Below, piece by piece: positions 23,552 to 36,057 of a DNA stretch of 64,000 bases. The notes below the pieces were generated by a model. It was not told where the DNA came from. It saw only the letters and a list, made by a program, of their open reading frames with translations, and made no database searches. Positions within the stretch are counted from its first letter, which is position 1, and each line of letters begins with the position of its first letter. Position numbers and translations under genes: made by a program. The stretch comes from Tetmemena sp. SeJ-2015 (taxonomy: Eukaryota; Ciliophora; Spirotrichea; Sporadotrichida; Oxytrichidae), in contig JAJKFJ010021672.1 in NCBI GenBank assembly GCA_027382625.1, positions 21,809 to 85,808 on the forward strand, given 5' to 3'.

Positions 23552-26500
23552 ATGCAAAAACAGAAGAAAAGCAACAGACAAAGTTTCAGAAATTTCAGCA
23601 ATCAAAATGCAAGCAGCTCGAGCGACGTTCATCATTTAACTTAGTCCACTCATATATCGCACATTACAATATCTGATTACAGCGGAGAGCAGCTTTTACC
23701 AAGAAGTGGAGGCAACTTTGAAGACATCGTGATCTCAAATCAAAACCTGAGTTCCAGGTCTACAATTATAAACAGGAATAATAGAAAGACCCTCAGCTCT
23801 AATAAATTATATAATAGGAGCTATTTTATTAAATCTTTATAATGTAAGATAGCAGAAAACCTTCATATTAAGCTTTTAAATCTTCTCTAGTGGCTTGGAA
23901 TTATATTTTGCCGATGTTTTGATCAATAATTCAATTTACATTTCTTCTCATTGATATGCTTTTGTAGTAGCATCATGGTTAAATTTAGCATAACGGTGTA
24001 TCTCAATAAGAGCAGGCGAACACTTCTTTTAGTTCCAATTAGTCAGCTTCTGATCAGTTAGAGGCTTAGAAAATCTTTCAGCACATTAACACTTTCGACC
24101 TAAAAAAGCTGAAAGAAATATTAGACAAGATGGAACTTAGGAGATCACTTGAGATTGTTAAGCTTTAAAATGAGCAAGGATATAATGTGCTTCATTCCGC
24201 AGCTTATTATAATGCTTTCAGGATAGCAGAGTATCTTATCAAGTTTTTCAGAGAGAGACTGGTTAGATTTCTAAAGCAGAGATTTCTTCAAAAATAGCTG
24301 GGTATTAGAAAAAATTTTCCATTCTCAAACTTCTTTTTAATTAGCATTTCAGAATCTCAAAATAGCAACTAGATAATTGATCATAACACAGCTGAGGCAA
24401 TAAAGCAAAGAGTGAGAGAGGCTATAAGAGATTGGGTGAACGTGCCATCAAGAGGTGATGAGGGATTTTATCCCCTTCACTTTGCCTCTTTTCATGGGAA
24501 TGTGAAGCTTATCAAGCTGCTTGTGAAATGTGGAGCAGATGTTTTTGCTAAGAACAAACAAGGAATTAACATGCTTCATGTAGCTGCTTAAGGTGACTAA
24601 GCATATTCCCTCACTTACTTCAAGCTTAAAAACGTGAATTTGTAAGAGACCGACGCCGAGTTATCGTCTCCTTTGCATTGGGCATGCTTTGCAGGTTCAG
24701 ATACTGCCATTTACTATCTTTTGGCATGGGGTGCAGATGTTAATTCCCAGGATAACTTAGGAAACTCAGCTCTTCATTTGGCAATTAAATCTGCCGAGAA
24801 TTTCCCCAATACTAGAGCCATCAAAGAGCTTCTTATTAAAGGAGCGAAAAAGAATGCAAGGGATAACTTAGATAGGATTCCAATCGAATTCACATCTGAA
24901 ATATCAAACAAATAACTTGGTAATGAGCTTCATACTTTACTTGTAAGATTTTAGTTTCTTAAATTGCATAGAGCAAGCAAAAATCTTTTGCTCTTTATTA
25001 AATTTAAATTTGAGTTAAATCTAACTGTGGGATGTCTCATGTTAAGTAGCCCCTTCAAAAACTTGAGAGAAACTTAAGAAGTCTCTTGGTTTATTTTCTA
25101 TTGATAACTACGACTTTCATTGGCTTATTTCTTTTCGTTTTCCCTTGTAAGAATTTCCAGTTTTTGACATTTTTTAGATCAAGAGAGCAACGAATGGTTT
25201 ATAGCACTGTCTTTGATTTTTGTAATGACCAATGTCTTTTTCGTTATAACATGGCGAACGGATCCAGGGTATCTTAAAAGCTCTACCTCAGTGAACTTTC
25301 TGAAACTGGTTGAGAAATTTGACCCTAACATGCTTTGTCCTACCTGTGAAGTTATCTGCACTACTGAATCCAGACATTCAAAATTCAATTCTAAAGATAA
25401 ATCATAAAGAGAGAAAAATGTGAATTGCTATATCTGCAACAGATGCGTAGAGAGATTTGATCACCACTGCCAGTGGCTAAATAATTGCGTCGGAGTTAAA
25501 AATCATTCCTTTTTCTACTTGTAAATTAGTATTATTTTATAGATTCTACATTAAAATATAAGCTTGTACATTTTGTGCCTCGAGATTTATATGATCCTCA
25601 TTGTAATCTTCGGTGCTATTTGTAAGTCTAATATCTCAATCTTAACATCATTTAATCTTGTTTATAGATATCGATTTGGATCTTCAACTGTAATATGAGT
25701 ATCATTAATTGACTTCCTCTCAGCCCCAGCACTTGCTACCTTTGCTAATCAAAGACAATTGGGAAGTCTCCCAGCTGATCTATCAGATAGTTTTAATAGT
25801 CTCGATAGTTCTAGCTGGATTTTTCTTGGTGCCCTTAACATTTTTGGTGGTAGTGCAAACTTAGAACTTCCTCTACAATTAAACAACGAATAAAAGATTC
25901 AGCAGATATAAGAGACCCTCAGCAAATGAGCAGGTATTAGCCAGTGTAGCAGATATGCAAGAAAATTCTGATGAAGAGGAGGAGTTCAAGTTTACTGACT
26001 TGGGAAACCAGGGTGAATAAAAAGAGAATGCAATAAAGTAGGAAGATGCAAAGAACTAAAGTGATAATGAATACTCACTTCCAATCTTATTTAATTCATT
26101 TTATGATGTGTTTTCATTCCCGCTTCGGCAAGTGTGATTTCAAAAGTGCAGCCTATAGATTCCCCAATATCTTTTACAGGTCGTCGCTAAACTCAAAGAG
26201 GCGGGCTCTCTGCTTATTTCCGCAATTGCATGAACATGTGCTGCGGCAGTAATGCATTGATGAATCAGACTGAAATATACGAGCAGTATCAGAAGCAAGT
26301 AAGAAAGGGCAACGATGGAATAACAGAGAGAGCTGGCAGAGCTTCAGGACTTATTATAGATGATGGCATGAGCTAGGCATCTTCGAAAAGCATTAAAGTA
26401 CATATATGAAGTCAATGTTTTTAACATGAATAGACTTCTAATTGATAACGAAGATATCCCAACTAACATGTATTCACACCAGAGAGGAAAGCATTTTCAT

Positions 26501-26614
26501 CACAGAAGTTAATCCCCCGATGTTACTTTGCTCTATTTTATTGTATTTTTTATTTAAAAAAATCCACATTGTATTTGCAGCCTCGAAATAAACAATGATC
26601 ATCATCCTTAATGA
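23552..26614 (+). CDS. Ankyrin-repeat DHHC palmitoyltransferase
   Basis: Membrane protein S-acyltransferase of the Akr1/HIP14 type. The N-terminus (23552-24000) is Ser-rich and polar. Ankyrin repeats span about 24100-24910 ([51 protein letters not shown]). Hydrophobic segments follow near 25090-25280. The zinc/catalytic core at about 25420-25520 contains [11 protein letters not shown] and [12 protein letters not shown], with Cys of DHHC as the acyl acceptor. More membrane helices lie near 25560-25860, and there is a cytoplasmic Glu-rich tail. Introns resolve the tail: GTGTTTTC...GTGCAG near 26107-26151, and a 28-nt intron after EQYQKQ (26299-26326). An in-frame TGA at 26369-26371 in the helix [17 protein letters not shown] must be sense. 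The end is placed at TGA 26612-26614. The gene lies between the two halves of the TBC1D20-like gene. Confidence 0.85.
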
Positions 26615-26800
26615 GTCACAGTGTTTATATATGCTTATCAAAATTGCAGAAATTTGAAGAATTATCCTAATACTCTAATTTGCTTATTTGATGTCTTTAC
26701 TCTTCTAATTTAAGAGCCTATTTATTTTGATTAACTTGTCAATATATGCTTTAAGTGAGTGGGTGGCTAATTTAAAGCTTAATTATATAATTATTTTATA

Positions 26801-27534
26801 ATGGTTCAATTGTTCTTCGAGGAGATCATGTCAAAAAAGCACGTCAAGAAAGCGAAATATTAGTCAGCTCATGATTCTTTACTTTCAGCAAGAACTCTCA
26901 ATCATTATTCTTGTGACAGTCAAACTTTGATTTCAACCAATCATTCTGCCATGAATATCCCTGATCTACTCGATCAGAAAGAAATTCGAGACAAGATCAT
27001 CAGAATAAGAAATTTGTAGTTTTTAAGATGTCAATATTTTTGAATAAACTACTTCCTGGAGCGCCCTGAGGTATAATATTTCATTATCGTGGCTTAAAAT
27101 GATTTGACAGATAGACATAGCGAGCTTGAGGAAAGAGGCAATCTCCAAGCATGGCCTAGTGAATGATTAGATAAGGAAGAAGGTGTGGCCAATTCTGCTA
27201 AACATTGAGCAGCTAGTTGAATTCAAAAATGAGCCTGAGTTCTTCAAGTAAAAACAGAAGACGAGTTCTTATAGGACCTACGACAAGAACATGCTGAAAT
27301 AGATCTATATGCTATAATTGGTAATATTAAATGCTTGAGAAGTTCAGTGAAGAAACTGAATGGGTTAGCTGGATTAGTAAGTCCACTACTTATAATGGGG
27401 GGAATTATAGATGTTTAAACTTCAGGTCTTTTAGAAAATGAATAGCAGCACAGAGACTATGATTAAATTGATAAAGATATCAAACGATCACTCAACAACT
27501 TTAACATATGCTAATCGTTTTAAAAGACAACCAA
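26801..27534 (+). CDS. TBC1D20-like Rab GTPase-activating protein, N-terminal half (split gene)
   Basis: N-terminal half of a TBC1D20-type Rab GAP. After a polar leader (SKKHVKKAKYQSAHDSLLS) and an intron (about 27071-27109), the exon reads LRKEAISKHGLVNDQIRKKV then WPILLNIEQL, the usual start of this TBC subfamily. Further on comes HRDYDQIDKDIKRSL, which carries the catalytic arginine finger (DxxR), and it ends ICQSFQKTT at donor GTAAGT (27535). No TBC sequence continues on this strand. The continuation, with matching intron phase (AA|A AAA CAT), is on the minus strand at 23228. Another join is needed near 27310-27450. Neither half alone would make a working GAP, since the arginine and glutamine fingers are separated. 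Confidence 0.7.
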
Positions 27535-27811
27535 GTAAGTCATTTAAAAACTCAAACTTCAATCCATCTACCTTTCATCTTCTGAGAATAATTTAAAATA
27601 AGAATATCCTTCAATATGAAATTTGCTTGATGACTGTTGTAGTGACGTAATTTCTTTGAAAATAGAGCCAATAAGATTGATAATTTAGATTTTCTCTAGA
27701 ATAAAAGCGGAGTTTTCCAATTAAACCTGTCTTAAAGTTTAGATCTCTTCACTTTAAAAGTACTTCAAGCTCTGACCCAAAGTTTAATCATTCAATATTT
27801 TAATTATTTAA

Positions 27812-30642
27812 ATGAACTTTGCCACCACCACATCCCACGCTTTTAACTCAACCAACTAAATGGTTCAAGGCTCCTACGAGGAGGGATTTTTCAGCCTCCA
27901 GACTCTGGGCTTACAACTGCCATACCTCCCAAGCCAACCTTTCACCAGAAAGTTACTCATAGAATCTGAGGACCAGATTCCAGTCTTCACATCCTTCGTT
28001 AAAGCTCAGCAAGATAGACTAGAAGAAATTGATGTCTATATCTTATGATGTAAAATTTTTACTTGGAAGAAAAGAAAGAAGAGATGGAGGAAGAGGAGGG
28101 AGAAAGGGCCGGAGCGAATCTTGAGTTAGTTATCGGAGTTGATTGCGAGGGCATGTCACGCACAAAAAATTTGGCGCTCATCTAGGTAAGACTCTCGCCC
28201 TTCATTTGAGCCAATTTTGATCAGAAAGTTTGGAGCAGTTGCTAATTATTTTTCCTTAGGTGGGTGTTGGGTCACGTTGCTTCTTATTCGATTTGACAAA
28301 ACTGCCCAGCTTCCCCAAGGCGCTCAAGTAGGTGCTAGAGAGTACCTCCATCGTTAAAGTTTTCCACGATTTTTGTGAGGACACATCCGCTTTGGTGCGC
28401 CAGTACTAGGTCCACTGCGACAGAGTTTTTGACACTTAAATCGCACACCGACTACTTTCTAAGAGGAGAGTGGAGCGAGAGGGACTCGGAGAGGACGAGG
28501 AACCTAGAAACTAGAATATTGGACTCAACGCTCTCTTAAAGTCCTATCTCTAAGTGGAAAATAATTAAAAGGACTAGATGGTGACGCTTATGAAAAGTGA
28601 CCCCGAACTCTGGTGGAAGGGATTTTAATTTTCTAAAATTGTCCACTTTAGTAGTTTTACTTTATTTAAAGGTAAGTAGAATAACTTTGAAAAATGAGTG
28701 AATTACTAAAACCCTCAATAGAGGCCTCTGAGCCATGAGATGCAAGAGTACGCTGCGCAAGACGTCCTCTATCTACCCAAGGTATACGAAGCCATGAAAT
28801 AACTCCTCATTTAAGAGGAAGAAAAAAACACTCAAAGACTCAACTTAATAAGAAATCTCAATTAACTATCAATCACAAATTCAAAATAATAAGTTCCACT
28901 CTTTATTCAATGATCTACCATATAATATAAGGAATTTTGAATAAAAGTTGACGTAACTCATGGTATGAACAAAAACTCGACGATCTAAAAATAAAATATA
29001 TGTCTAAGGGACGACATATCAACCTCAACTCGATGCAGTAGCTCCTCATCATCCTCTGCTAGGAGTGAGGACATGAATGGGGGTTGGGCAACCTTTAGCG
29101 GGGAGATTTTCGAAAAGACCTAGCTCGCCCAAAGATATGCATATCTTAATAGAAATTTCCCCTCTCAATTTATTTTATAATAAGGCGCTCAAATTAAGGC
29201 CTAAATTTAATTATCGCATAATATAAATGGCTCTATATATTTTGCCTTTGTGAAGTAAGTTGAAGATTTCGCAATTTATTGAAATCCAGACATATCCACT
29301 TTGAGTGGGTCATTTCAGAGCTTTTTTGATTAAATTATTATAGGAACTTTCAGCCATTTGGAGTCTTCTGCAGTTTGAATTTGGGGGTTTCGGGACTCGT
29401 TAGGGACCCTTAATCTCTTTCAACTATGAGAGAGCAATATCAAATTGGTGACATCATCGATGTGGAAATAGACGAAGAGTTCGATTCTCAGATAGATTTC
29501 GACACCGCTCGTCCCCTAGTCATTTTAACTCTCCACTATATGAAAAAATCTTACTTTGAAGAATTTTCGTAGAACTCTACCAAGATAGAAGCAGCAAATT
29601 TTCCAGAGCCATTTCCTTAGTTGCTTGGCTGCGTCAACAGAGCTCATCAATAACACCCAGCAGAGACAGTAATTTTAATTGGGCGAGAGAAGCTAGCAAG
29701 CCTCCATGGACTACAGATTTTCATTTAACAGTGACAATAAGCTAAATCAGTAGCATAAACTTTCTTCAGAAGGATTTTATTTCGGCATGGAGACCTTCTC
29801 TTCTAACCTTCTTATAGTTTAAATCATCGATTGGTTATATTTCACATTTATTCTCACCACTCACAAGCTTGAGATTAAACTACCAACTTCTTAATTCCAG
29901 AGACTGGCCCCACAAGCAGCACCGAGCCAAGTCACTAATCCTGTAGAGAGCATCCAGCATTAGACACAAGTCAAGCATTAGCAGTACCCCTATAGCCAAA
30001 GAAGAAGCCACTACTAGGCGTATCAGAATTCGAATGGACCCTAATTTTCAAATTAAGAACAGTAGAGCACCCATTCAATTCCAGACAATAATTATCCTTA
30101 TAAGAAAGAGAGAAAATATTAAAATGACAAAAAAGAGGGCGCCGAATTTCAAATTTATCCTAAAAGTCGATATTTAAATTGAATAAGAATCCAATTAAGC
30201 TTAGTATATGCATTGATATGGCAAAAGAACTAGCTATCGTGGAAACAAAAACTATAACTCAGATGATATACTGAATGCATATATTAGATGTAAACTTTTT
30301 TTTCGATGATACCATCTCAGAGACTAGCTCAAGTTCCTCATCTGACGGAGGTGTGAGCTGTAAATCCAACTCAACAGCCTCAACTTATAATGTATCGCAA
30401 AAGTAAATTACATCTACGGGATAGTGCGCTGATCAGTAGCCATAAACCTACTACCAATAATTAAATAAATAAGCTTCAGTCACTCCTCAAAATGAAAGTT
30501 TATACCTAATTTTCTTTTAAATTTAACTCCACCTTTGAAACCCCAGAGAGCACCAGCAGTAAGTATAATTTTAGCATTCTCATATTCTCTATAGGAGCAA
30601 CTTCACAATCAGCAAAAAAGAAAGCAGACTGGCTCTTGGTGA
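27812..30642 (+). CDS. DEDDy 3'-5' exonuclease (EXD1-like) with an S1-like domain and Gln-rich tail
   Basis: The RNase D/EXD1-type fold is clear, with all four catalytic acids and the DEDDy tyrosine: GVDCEGM (D, E), KVFHDFCEDTSALV (D) and EYAAQDVLYL (Y, D). Also visible are FDTQIAHRLL and DPELWW...RPLSHEM. Introns include about 28177-28259 and one ending at 28725. A 52-nt insertion sits at the WWK|RPL boundary (see 28617-28672). The frame then continues without an accepted stop (TGA read as Trp near 28906 and 28936) through a Ser-rich linker to an S1/OB-like RNA-binding segment at about 29225-29480 (FGVFCSLNLGVSGLV, QYQIGDIIDVEIDEEFD). After that comes a Gln/Ser/Asn-rich tail to TGA 30640-30642. 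One gene is favoured because the linker reads through in one frame. A split into two genes near 28955 is possible. Inferred role: RNA 3'-end processing or decay. Confidence 0.65.
28617..28672 (+). other. Candidate IES at an exon/intron boundary (AAGG repeats)
   Basis: Direct repeats AAGG (28617-28620, 28669-28672) flank an AT-rich insert. Deleting 52 nt gives TGG TGG AAG|GTAAGT, a perfect donor, and the spliced product reads WWK-RPLSHEM as the exonuclease family requires. Without the deletion, no GT-AG choice gives that frame. Confidence 0.45.
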
Positions 30643-31672
30643 AAGTGAGACTCTTTTGTCTCCTTATCCCAGGGGCTGAGTCTCTTTTAAATTAAACGAT
30701 TGTGGATGTTTGATGAGTATTGAGGAAGGCCCTCTTAATAACTCTAGGGCTCTACATTCGGTCTTCTTCCTATAAATATTTCATGCTGGTCTTAAGCAAT
30801 GGCAGTTAACTTACATTTTCATTAAATGTGCCAATATCTTTATTATATGATAACTCTGTCTTAGTTAGCATCATCGCAACTTAAAATACCTAATTAATTA
30901 TATATAAATATTCCCATAAATGTAACCTATTTCATTCTTATAGTATATATTACTTTGGGAATAATATTACTCTTCTCCCATCTTGGTACCGACGAGAGAG
31001 CCCCTAGCAGATAACCGCATCTTCGAATCCTAATTTTGGAGGGGAAGTACTCGCACTTTTTTGGGAGAACGCCTTGTAACAATAGAAGTTTGTTAACTTC
31101 GCACCTCCAGCCACATTATAAACCTAGAGATCAAATAGTAAGACTCGCACATCCAATAATCGCTCACTTAGAGAGAATCACTTCTTAGAAATATAATACT
31201 CCTTCCTTAGTTAAAAGTTCTCACTAAACACCTATCTAAATAGTTATCTCAAACTAGTTTGAATAGTCGTAAGCTTGTATCAATATAATCGTCATTAATT
31301 TTGTCAATAAGATTCAATCCTATTAGGCTGATTGTTTGATTTAATAAATATTAAGAATTTGTTCTGGAAACAGAGCATGCATTCAGACAGAAAAATGAGA
31401 CAGCAAAGATGAATTGAATTTAACTTCTTAAATAATTAGAGTTTAATATCTAAATAATAGTTTTAAAATATGAATAGATTTATTTCCATCGCTGCACCTA
31501 ATTGCAAACAGCTGCTTAGCTCTCTATTCTGCCACTTATTTATTTCTTTCTTTCTCTAATAGAGAAACGCTATTGCATAATAGCGCACTTTCTCTCTAAA
31601 TACTTCAACTAAGTTTCTTCATTATTCATCAAACTTAGAGTTCTCAAATGAACTCTTTAGAATCTTGGCTGA
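30643..31672. other. Intergenic region, no gene recognised
   Basis: AT-rich and convergent between the exonuclease and CIMIP2-like genes. A more GC-balanced patch at about 30985-31100 attracts attention (it contains TTCGAATCC) but does not fold into a tRNA that I can defend. Confidence 0.4.
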
Positions 31673-33018
31673 TCACTGCTTCTCACCTCTGGAGTTTAGG
31701 GATCTTTCAAGTCTCTTGCTTTGGATGGTGATGTCACGGAAAGACTTTCCAAAGAAGTTCTGAGATCTATCACCTCTTCTGTGTCCTCCGTATCCGCAAA
31801 TAGGGATCACCATTCTTTGATCCTTCTTAAAATAAAAAATGGATAAACTCATCTTAATGTCGAAGAATACTAAATGTATGAAAGTTGATTTACAAAACAG
31901 TATAAAAACTTGTCGTTGGCAAAAATCTTCTTAAAGCCATCTGACATTCTAAAGAAATTTTCGTTTGTTGCAACGTTCATTTCTAACAACTTAGGTTTAA
32001 TATCGTTGATTGCTGTTAAAGTTTATCCAGCTCCGAGCAATCCATTGATTTGATCATCGTTCATACTTCCCCTGAAGCTTGGATTAGCGGTGGCTGATCT
32101 GAAAGAGCGAGCCGTTTGAGAGTTAGCCTTGGTACGGATAGTATTCAGGGTCTGAGCGAAGTTTGATTCGCGGAAGCCTGTTGACTTAGCAAGCATAGAG
32201 TCCCTAAAAGCAATGAGTCCCGGAAGGAAATTATTTCAATATAGAAATGCGAATGAGTTAAGTCTAATGTTATTTACTTACTTTTAACCACTGAATTCAT
32301 CATTCACGTATTTCGTATAGTCCTGGTAGTCTTTTTGAGGCTTCATTTCCGGGTTCTCAACTACAAAACGATTAGTCAGTTATAACAGGTTTCATTAATC
32401 GTTAAATAATTCTCAATATCTTAAGAAGAGCATCATCAGAGTTCTTATAGCTTTAAATTTGTCCCTATACTCGAAAGCTATTCTTCTTGGGTAGGACTTT
32501 ATTTGAGAGGAGCCAATCTATAATAACTTACTGAATCTACGGAAGTTCTTGGGTTGGTATTCTTGCTTGGTAAGTGATGTATATCTGACTGTGGGCTATA
32601 CATCATGACCCTTAGGGTGGCGATGGCCGATGGCAGTTGCAGTACACTTCGCATAAGATTTTGAAAAAATGTTCTCGCTAGTAACACCTGGAACGTGGCC
32701 AGTATATCCTGGTACGTGCTGCATGCATACCTCATGAGTAGGGCCCGAAATCCAATTCTTAGAGTATCTGCTCCAATTTCCGAAGATATCCTTATTAGGC
32801 TTGTTGGAAGGGGTTGTGCCTTGAGGCTTGTAGAATCTGTGAGCATAAGTGCTGCCAGTGGGAATTGGGTAACTAATATGACCTCCATTCCCAACTATCT
32901 ACTTATTGATATCACCTGCAGTCATGCCAAACATGTCGTTCTTAGTTGGTACGTTGCCTGTGTAGCCAGGCAAGTACTCTTTATTGAAAACGCGAGTTTC
33001 CTTCGTTCCCAACAGCAT
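31673..33018 (-). CDS. CIMIP2/FAM166-like ciliary microtubule inner protein
   Basis: The UPF0605/CIMIP2 family comprises microtubule inner proteins of motile cilia. The characteristic repeats are visible: YLPGYTGNVPT near residue 20, VPGYTGHVPGVTSENIFSKS near residue 110 followed by YAKCTA, and ICGYGGHRRGDRSQNFFGKS near the C-terminus, followed by FRDITIQSKRLERSL. The start ATG is at 33016-33018 (MLLGTKETRVFNKEYLPGY). The stop is TGA 31673-31675 after SRGEKQ. Several introns are required (near 32525, 32360-32410, 32220-32285 and 31830-31905); the middle exons (RESNFAQTLNTIRTK, LLEMNVATNENFFRM) read cleanly. The presence of such a gene agrees with a motile ciliated cell. Exact exon joins in the middle are uncertain. 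Confidence 0.8.
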
Positions 33019-33232
33019 TTTTATTTTTATTCGAAGTCCTTTACTTAAGATAAAATAAATTATTACCCCCCCTCACAGACTTAAAATTCAACTCAACAAT
33101 TTGTGTAACTGCAGAATTATATGATATATTAAATAATTAAAAGACTTTAAACTTACTTGCTTGTTTGAGAGATATAGTGTTTATTTTTAGATTAGCAAGA
33201 TAGAAATGAAATTTAGTTATATTTAATTTATA

Positions 33233-35874
33233 ATGTGGATAAAACTGGGTAGCAAAGCTTGCTGTCTATTTATATTTCTCTTGGGATATGCGAGCTCATA
33301 CACTTAAATGACTAGATCAAACGTCTGCAATACCTTATTATAAATTATGAGCATTTTTAATATGACTTTTACCTAATGTGCCTATAAAAGTGGGCAAGTA
33401 TTTTGCCCTGCTGATGACTACAAATCGGGATATTGCTGTTCACTCTCTGAAATTAAAGCAAGGAAATGCCCTAATTAAAATTCAACTACATCAACTAAAC
33501 TTATGACAGCAAAATTTTTTCCTCGATATATCATAATATTAAGATGGTTTACATTCTGTTCTGATAAAACAGTGGTTAGTAGTCTAAAACGTTGGACCTG
33601 CCCCAACGAGAACCAGTGCGGTGATGCATCAAGAATAATCTACCTTGATAGCATGGGAGCCAATCTGACTCGGTCTCTAAGTGATAAGTACGATGAATTC
33701 TTGTCAGGAGATCTCTGCAGCTATGAAGTTAATGCTCCTTAGTATATTTCTCATTCAGGAGACATTATCAGACTTAAAATTACTAAAGCATGAATAATTT
33801 GAATTTGATTATAGGATATAATAAGCATTGCTATTTTTAGCTTAAATTAAAGCTAGTTATGTGGATGTGCTTGTCTCTTTTGGAAACAAATTCGATAACG
33901 TAACTTCATTCAAATCTTTATCATAGGGTGACTAGATAACCACCCTATATCCAAACAAGATCTTTCTCACTTTCCAATCAAACAGTATCATAGATGGCAA
34001 CTTCGCTTTCGAAGCTTAATACATAGCTGTGATTGACAATTCAAAGGAAGCTTAGAACTCTTATCTCAACGTTAGTTAAGGCAATGGGGCTGAGTAGGTT
34101 TTCAAGCCAGTAGATCCTGAGAGATATAAATACTCCTATGGCGCAATTTCAAGGGAGAAAGATTACATCAACAGTATTGAACATAGCAACCTAGTCATAG
34201 CTATTATTGTTATACTCATTGCCATAACTGCTCTCTCACTCTTAATTAGAGCAAAAAGAGGACAATTTTTATGAACTCTTTGTGGCTTTCTTGATTGCAA
34301 ATCACTAGCCATCAAGCTCAAGTGTGAGGATCAGAAGAATTATGTCCCAACACTAACGAGAGGAGACTAGCGCTTTGGCTATAGATAAGAAACTTCAAGA
34401 TGATAGAAGCCTAGTAATTGAAGATAAAAGAGGGAGCAGCTCAAAGAAACATTACATTCAGAGGTAACTCAAAATTTGACAACAATGAGGAAGAAGAGTA
34501 CAAGAAAGAGGATAAATTCGGATTCGATGCAAATCAAGAAGGAAGAAATCCTTAGATAGGAACCTTCCTGCCCGATATTAAATCTATTTCAATTTAATGT
34601 GGGAAAGAATGCAAGTATTTTAGGTTAAGCAAAGAGATAATCAGCTAAGCGCTTATTAATTTGAGAGTTTAGAGGCTTTTGCTGATGAGTATAACAGGCT
34701 TTATAATCTACTAACTGAAGAGCAGAAGAAACTTTTAGCTGAAAAATATTATGAAGTTTGCTATAAATATTAATTTTGATATGATTAGCTGAAAAATACG
34801 GAGACAAGAAGACTTTAAACAAGAAACCTTCTAAGCAATCAAGTGATACGAGACAAACAATTAAAGAAACTGATGAGGCGAAAGAGCACGATAGCGACTA
34901 GGGAGAGAGCGAATACTATTCAGAAAGCGATATTGATGAGAAAGGCAAGAAAAAAAGCAGACTGCAGAGGTAGTTAGATGCTATCAGAAAATTGCTTACT
35001 GATGATAGCAATTTGGCTCTTTAGAAATACTCTGACGATGATTTCAATTTAAGATTAAGTCTTCATATCAAAGTATAGGTAAGAATTTTAGAGCAGATCT
35101 TAAGCCTTCCAATGAAACATACAGATCCATAAGATCTTCCTAGATAGCTGAAGAAGAGGAAGACTAAAGTAAGATGGATATGCGCTTGACAAGAACCTAG
35201 TTCTTTAATCCAAAGACTTAAAGATAGGAAGCTTCACCCTCTCCACCTATGAGTTAGATTGATTAATCCTTTACTGCTTAGAATTAAAACGATGCTAATC
35301 TTAAGCAAGATCCAACTTCCTTTGCCTTCAATACCTTCAAACCAGTTAATCATAATTTTGGAATGGCAAAGACTGACGCTAATTTCTTTAAGCCCACTGC
35401 CCAAAATAACAAGAGCTTCAATGCTGCAACTCATTAGCCAACAAGGTTGAATGATAGCGTAGTTCAAGACCCTAACAGTTAAAGTTACATCAGTGAGTAG
35501 CCATATTAAGATAGAAAACCTCAGAGTACAAAGAATAGAATGGGAAATGACATCATTAGGAAAACTATGAGAGACCAGCTAATGAAGGAAACCTTTGCCG
35601 AAGGGGATGAAGAAGAAGGATCTAGAGGATTCGATTATCTAATAGAACCAACATTATTGAGGACGAGAAAGGAGTGTATCTCAGAGTTATAACAACTCTA
35701 AGATGATAAATTAATTGATAATTAAAAAGCATCTCCTTTTATTTTAATTTTAAGAGCAAGAAAAGTTAGAATGCACATTCTAGCATTAATCAGAGTATCG
35801 TTCAAAGAGAGGAAGAAAGCGAGGAAGGAGATATCAATGACAAACTTGATATTTCACAATAGTCAGATGACTGA
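33233..35874 (+). CDS. Single-pass membrane protein with Cys-rich ectodomain and acidic cytoplasmic tail
   Basis: Not recognised as a named family. The ATG at 33233 starts a signal peptide (CCLFIFLLGYASSYT). The ectodomain is Cys-containing (VFCPADDYKSGYCCS; CPNENQCGDASR; LSGDLCSYEV), with a later beta-rich part (VDVLVSFGNKFDNVTS). One transmembrane helix follows near 34200-34250 (VIAIIVILIAITALSLLI). The tail is long, charged and Gln/Ser-rich: EEEEYKKEDKFGFD (about 34490), a helical segment LLTEEQKKLLAEKYYEV (about 34710), and SESDIDEKGKKKSRLQRQ (about 34925). The last exon ends REEESEEGDINDKLDISQQ then SDD and TGA 35872-35874. Several frame changes between 34330 and 35110 imply small introns that I did not place precisely. 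The topology suggests a receptor-like or adhesion protein; function is unknown. Confidence 0.55.
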
Positions 35875-36057
35875 AGATATACCTACTTCAGCATCTATTC
35901 TTTCAAAGAATAAGTCTTGACAATTATTTCATAATTTATATTTAGAGATAAGGTGAGAATTCTACATCATTTTATGATATCAATCCTCTAATTCATGAAA
36001 TATAATAGATTAAAAAGCAAATTCACATTTATCCATTTTATATCTCCTCAAAACTGA

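Noticed and set aside
30985..31060. tRNA-like patch with TTCGAATCC
   Set aside because: No acceptor, D or anticodon stems could be paired on either strand.
32505..32525. A 14-nt intron in the CIMIP2-like gene
   Set aside because: Reading through without splicing gives SYPRRIAFEYRDKFKAIRT, which looks more natural.
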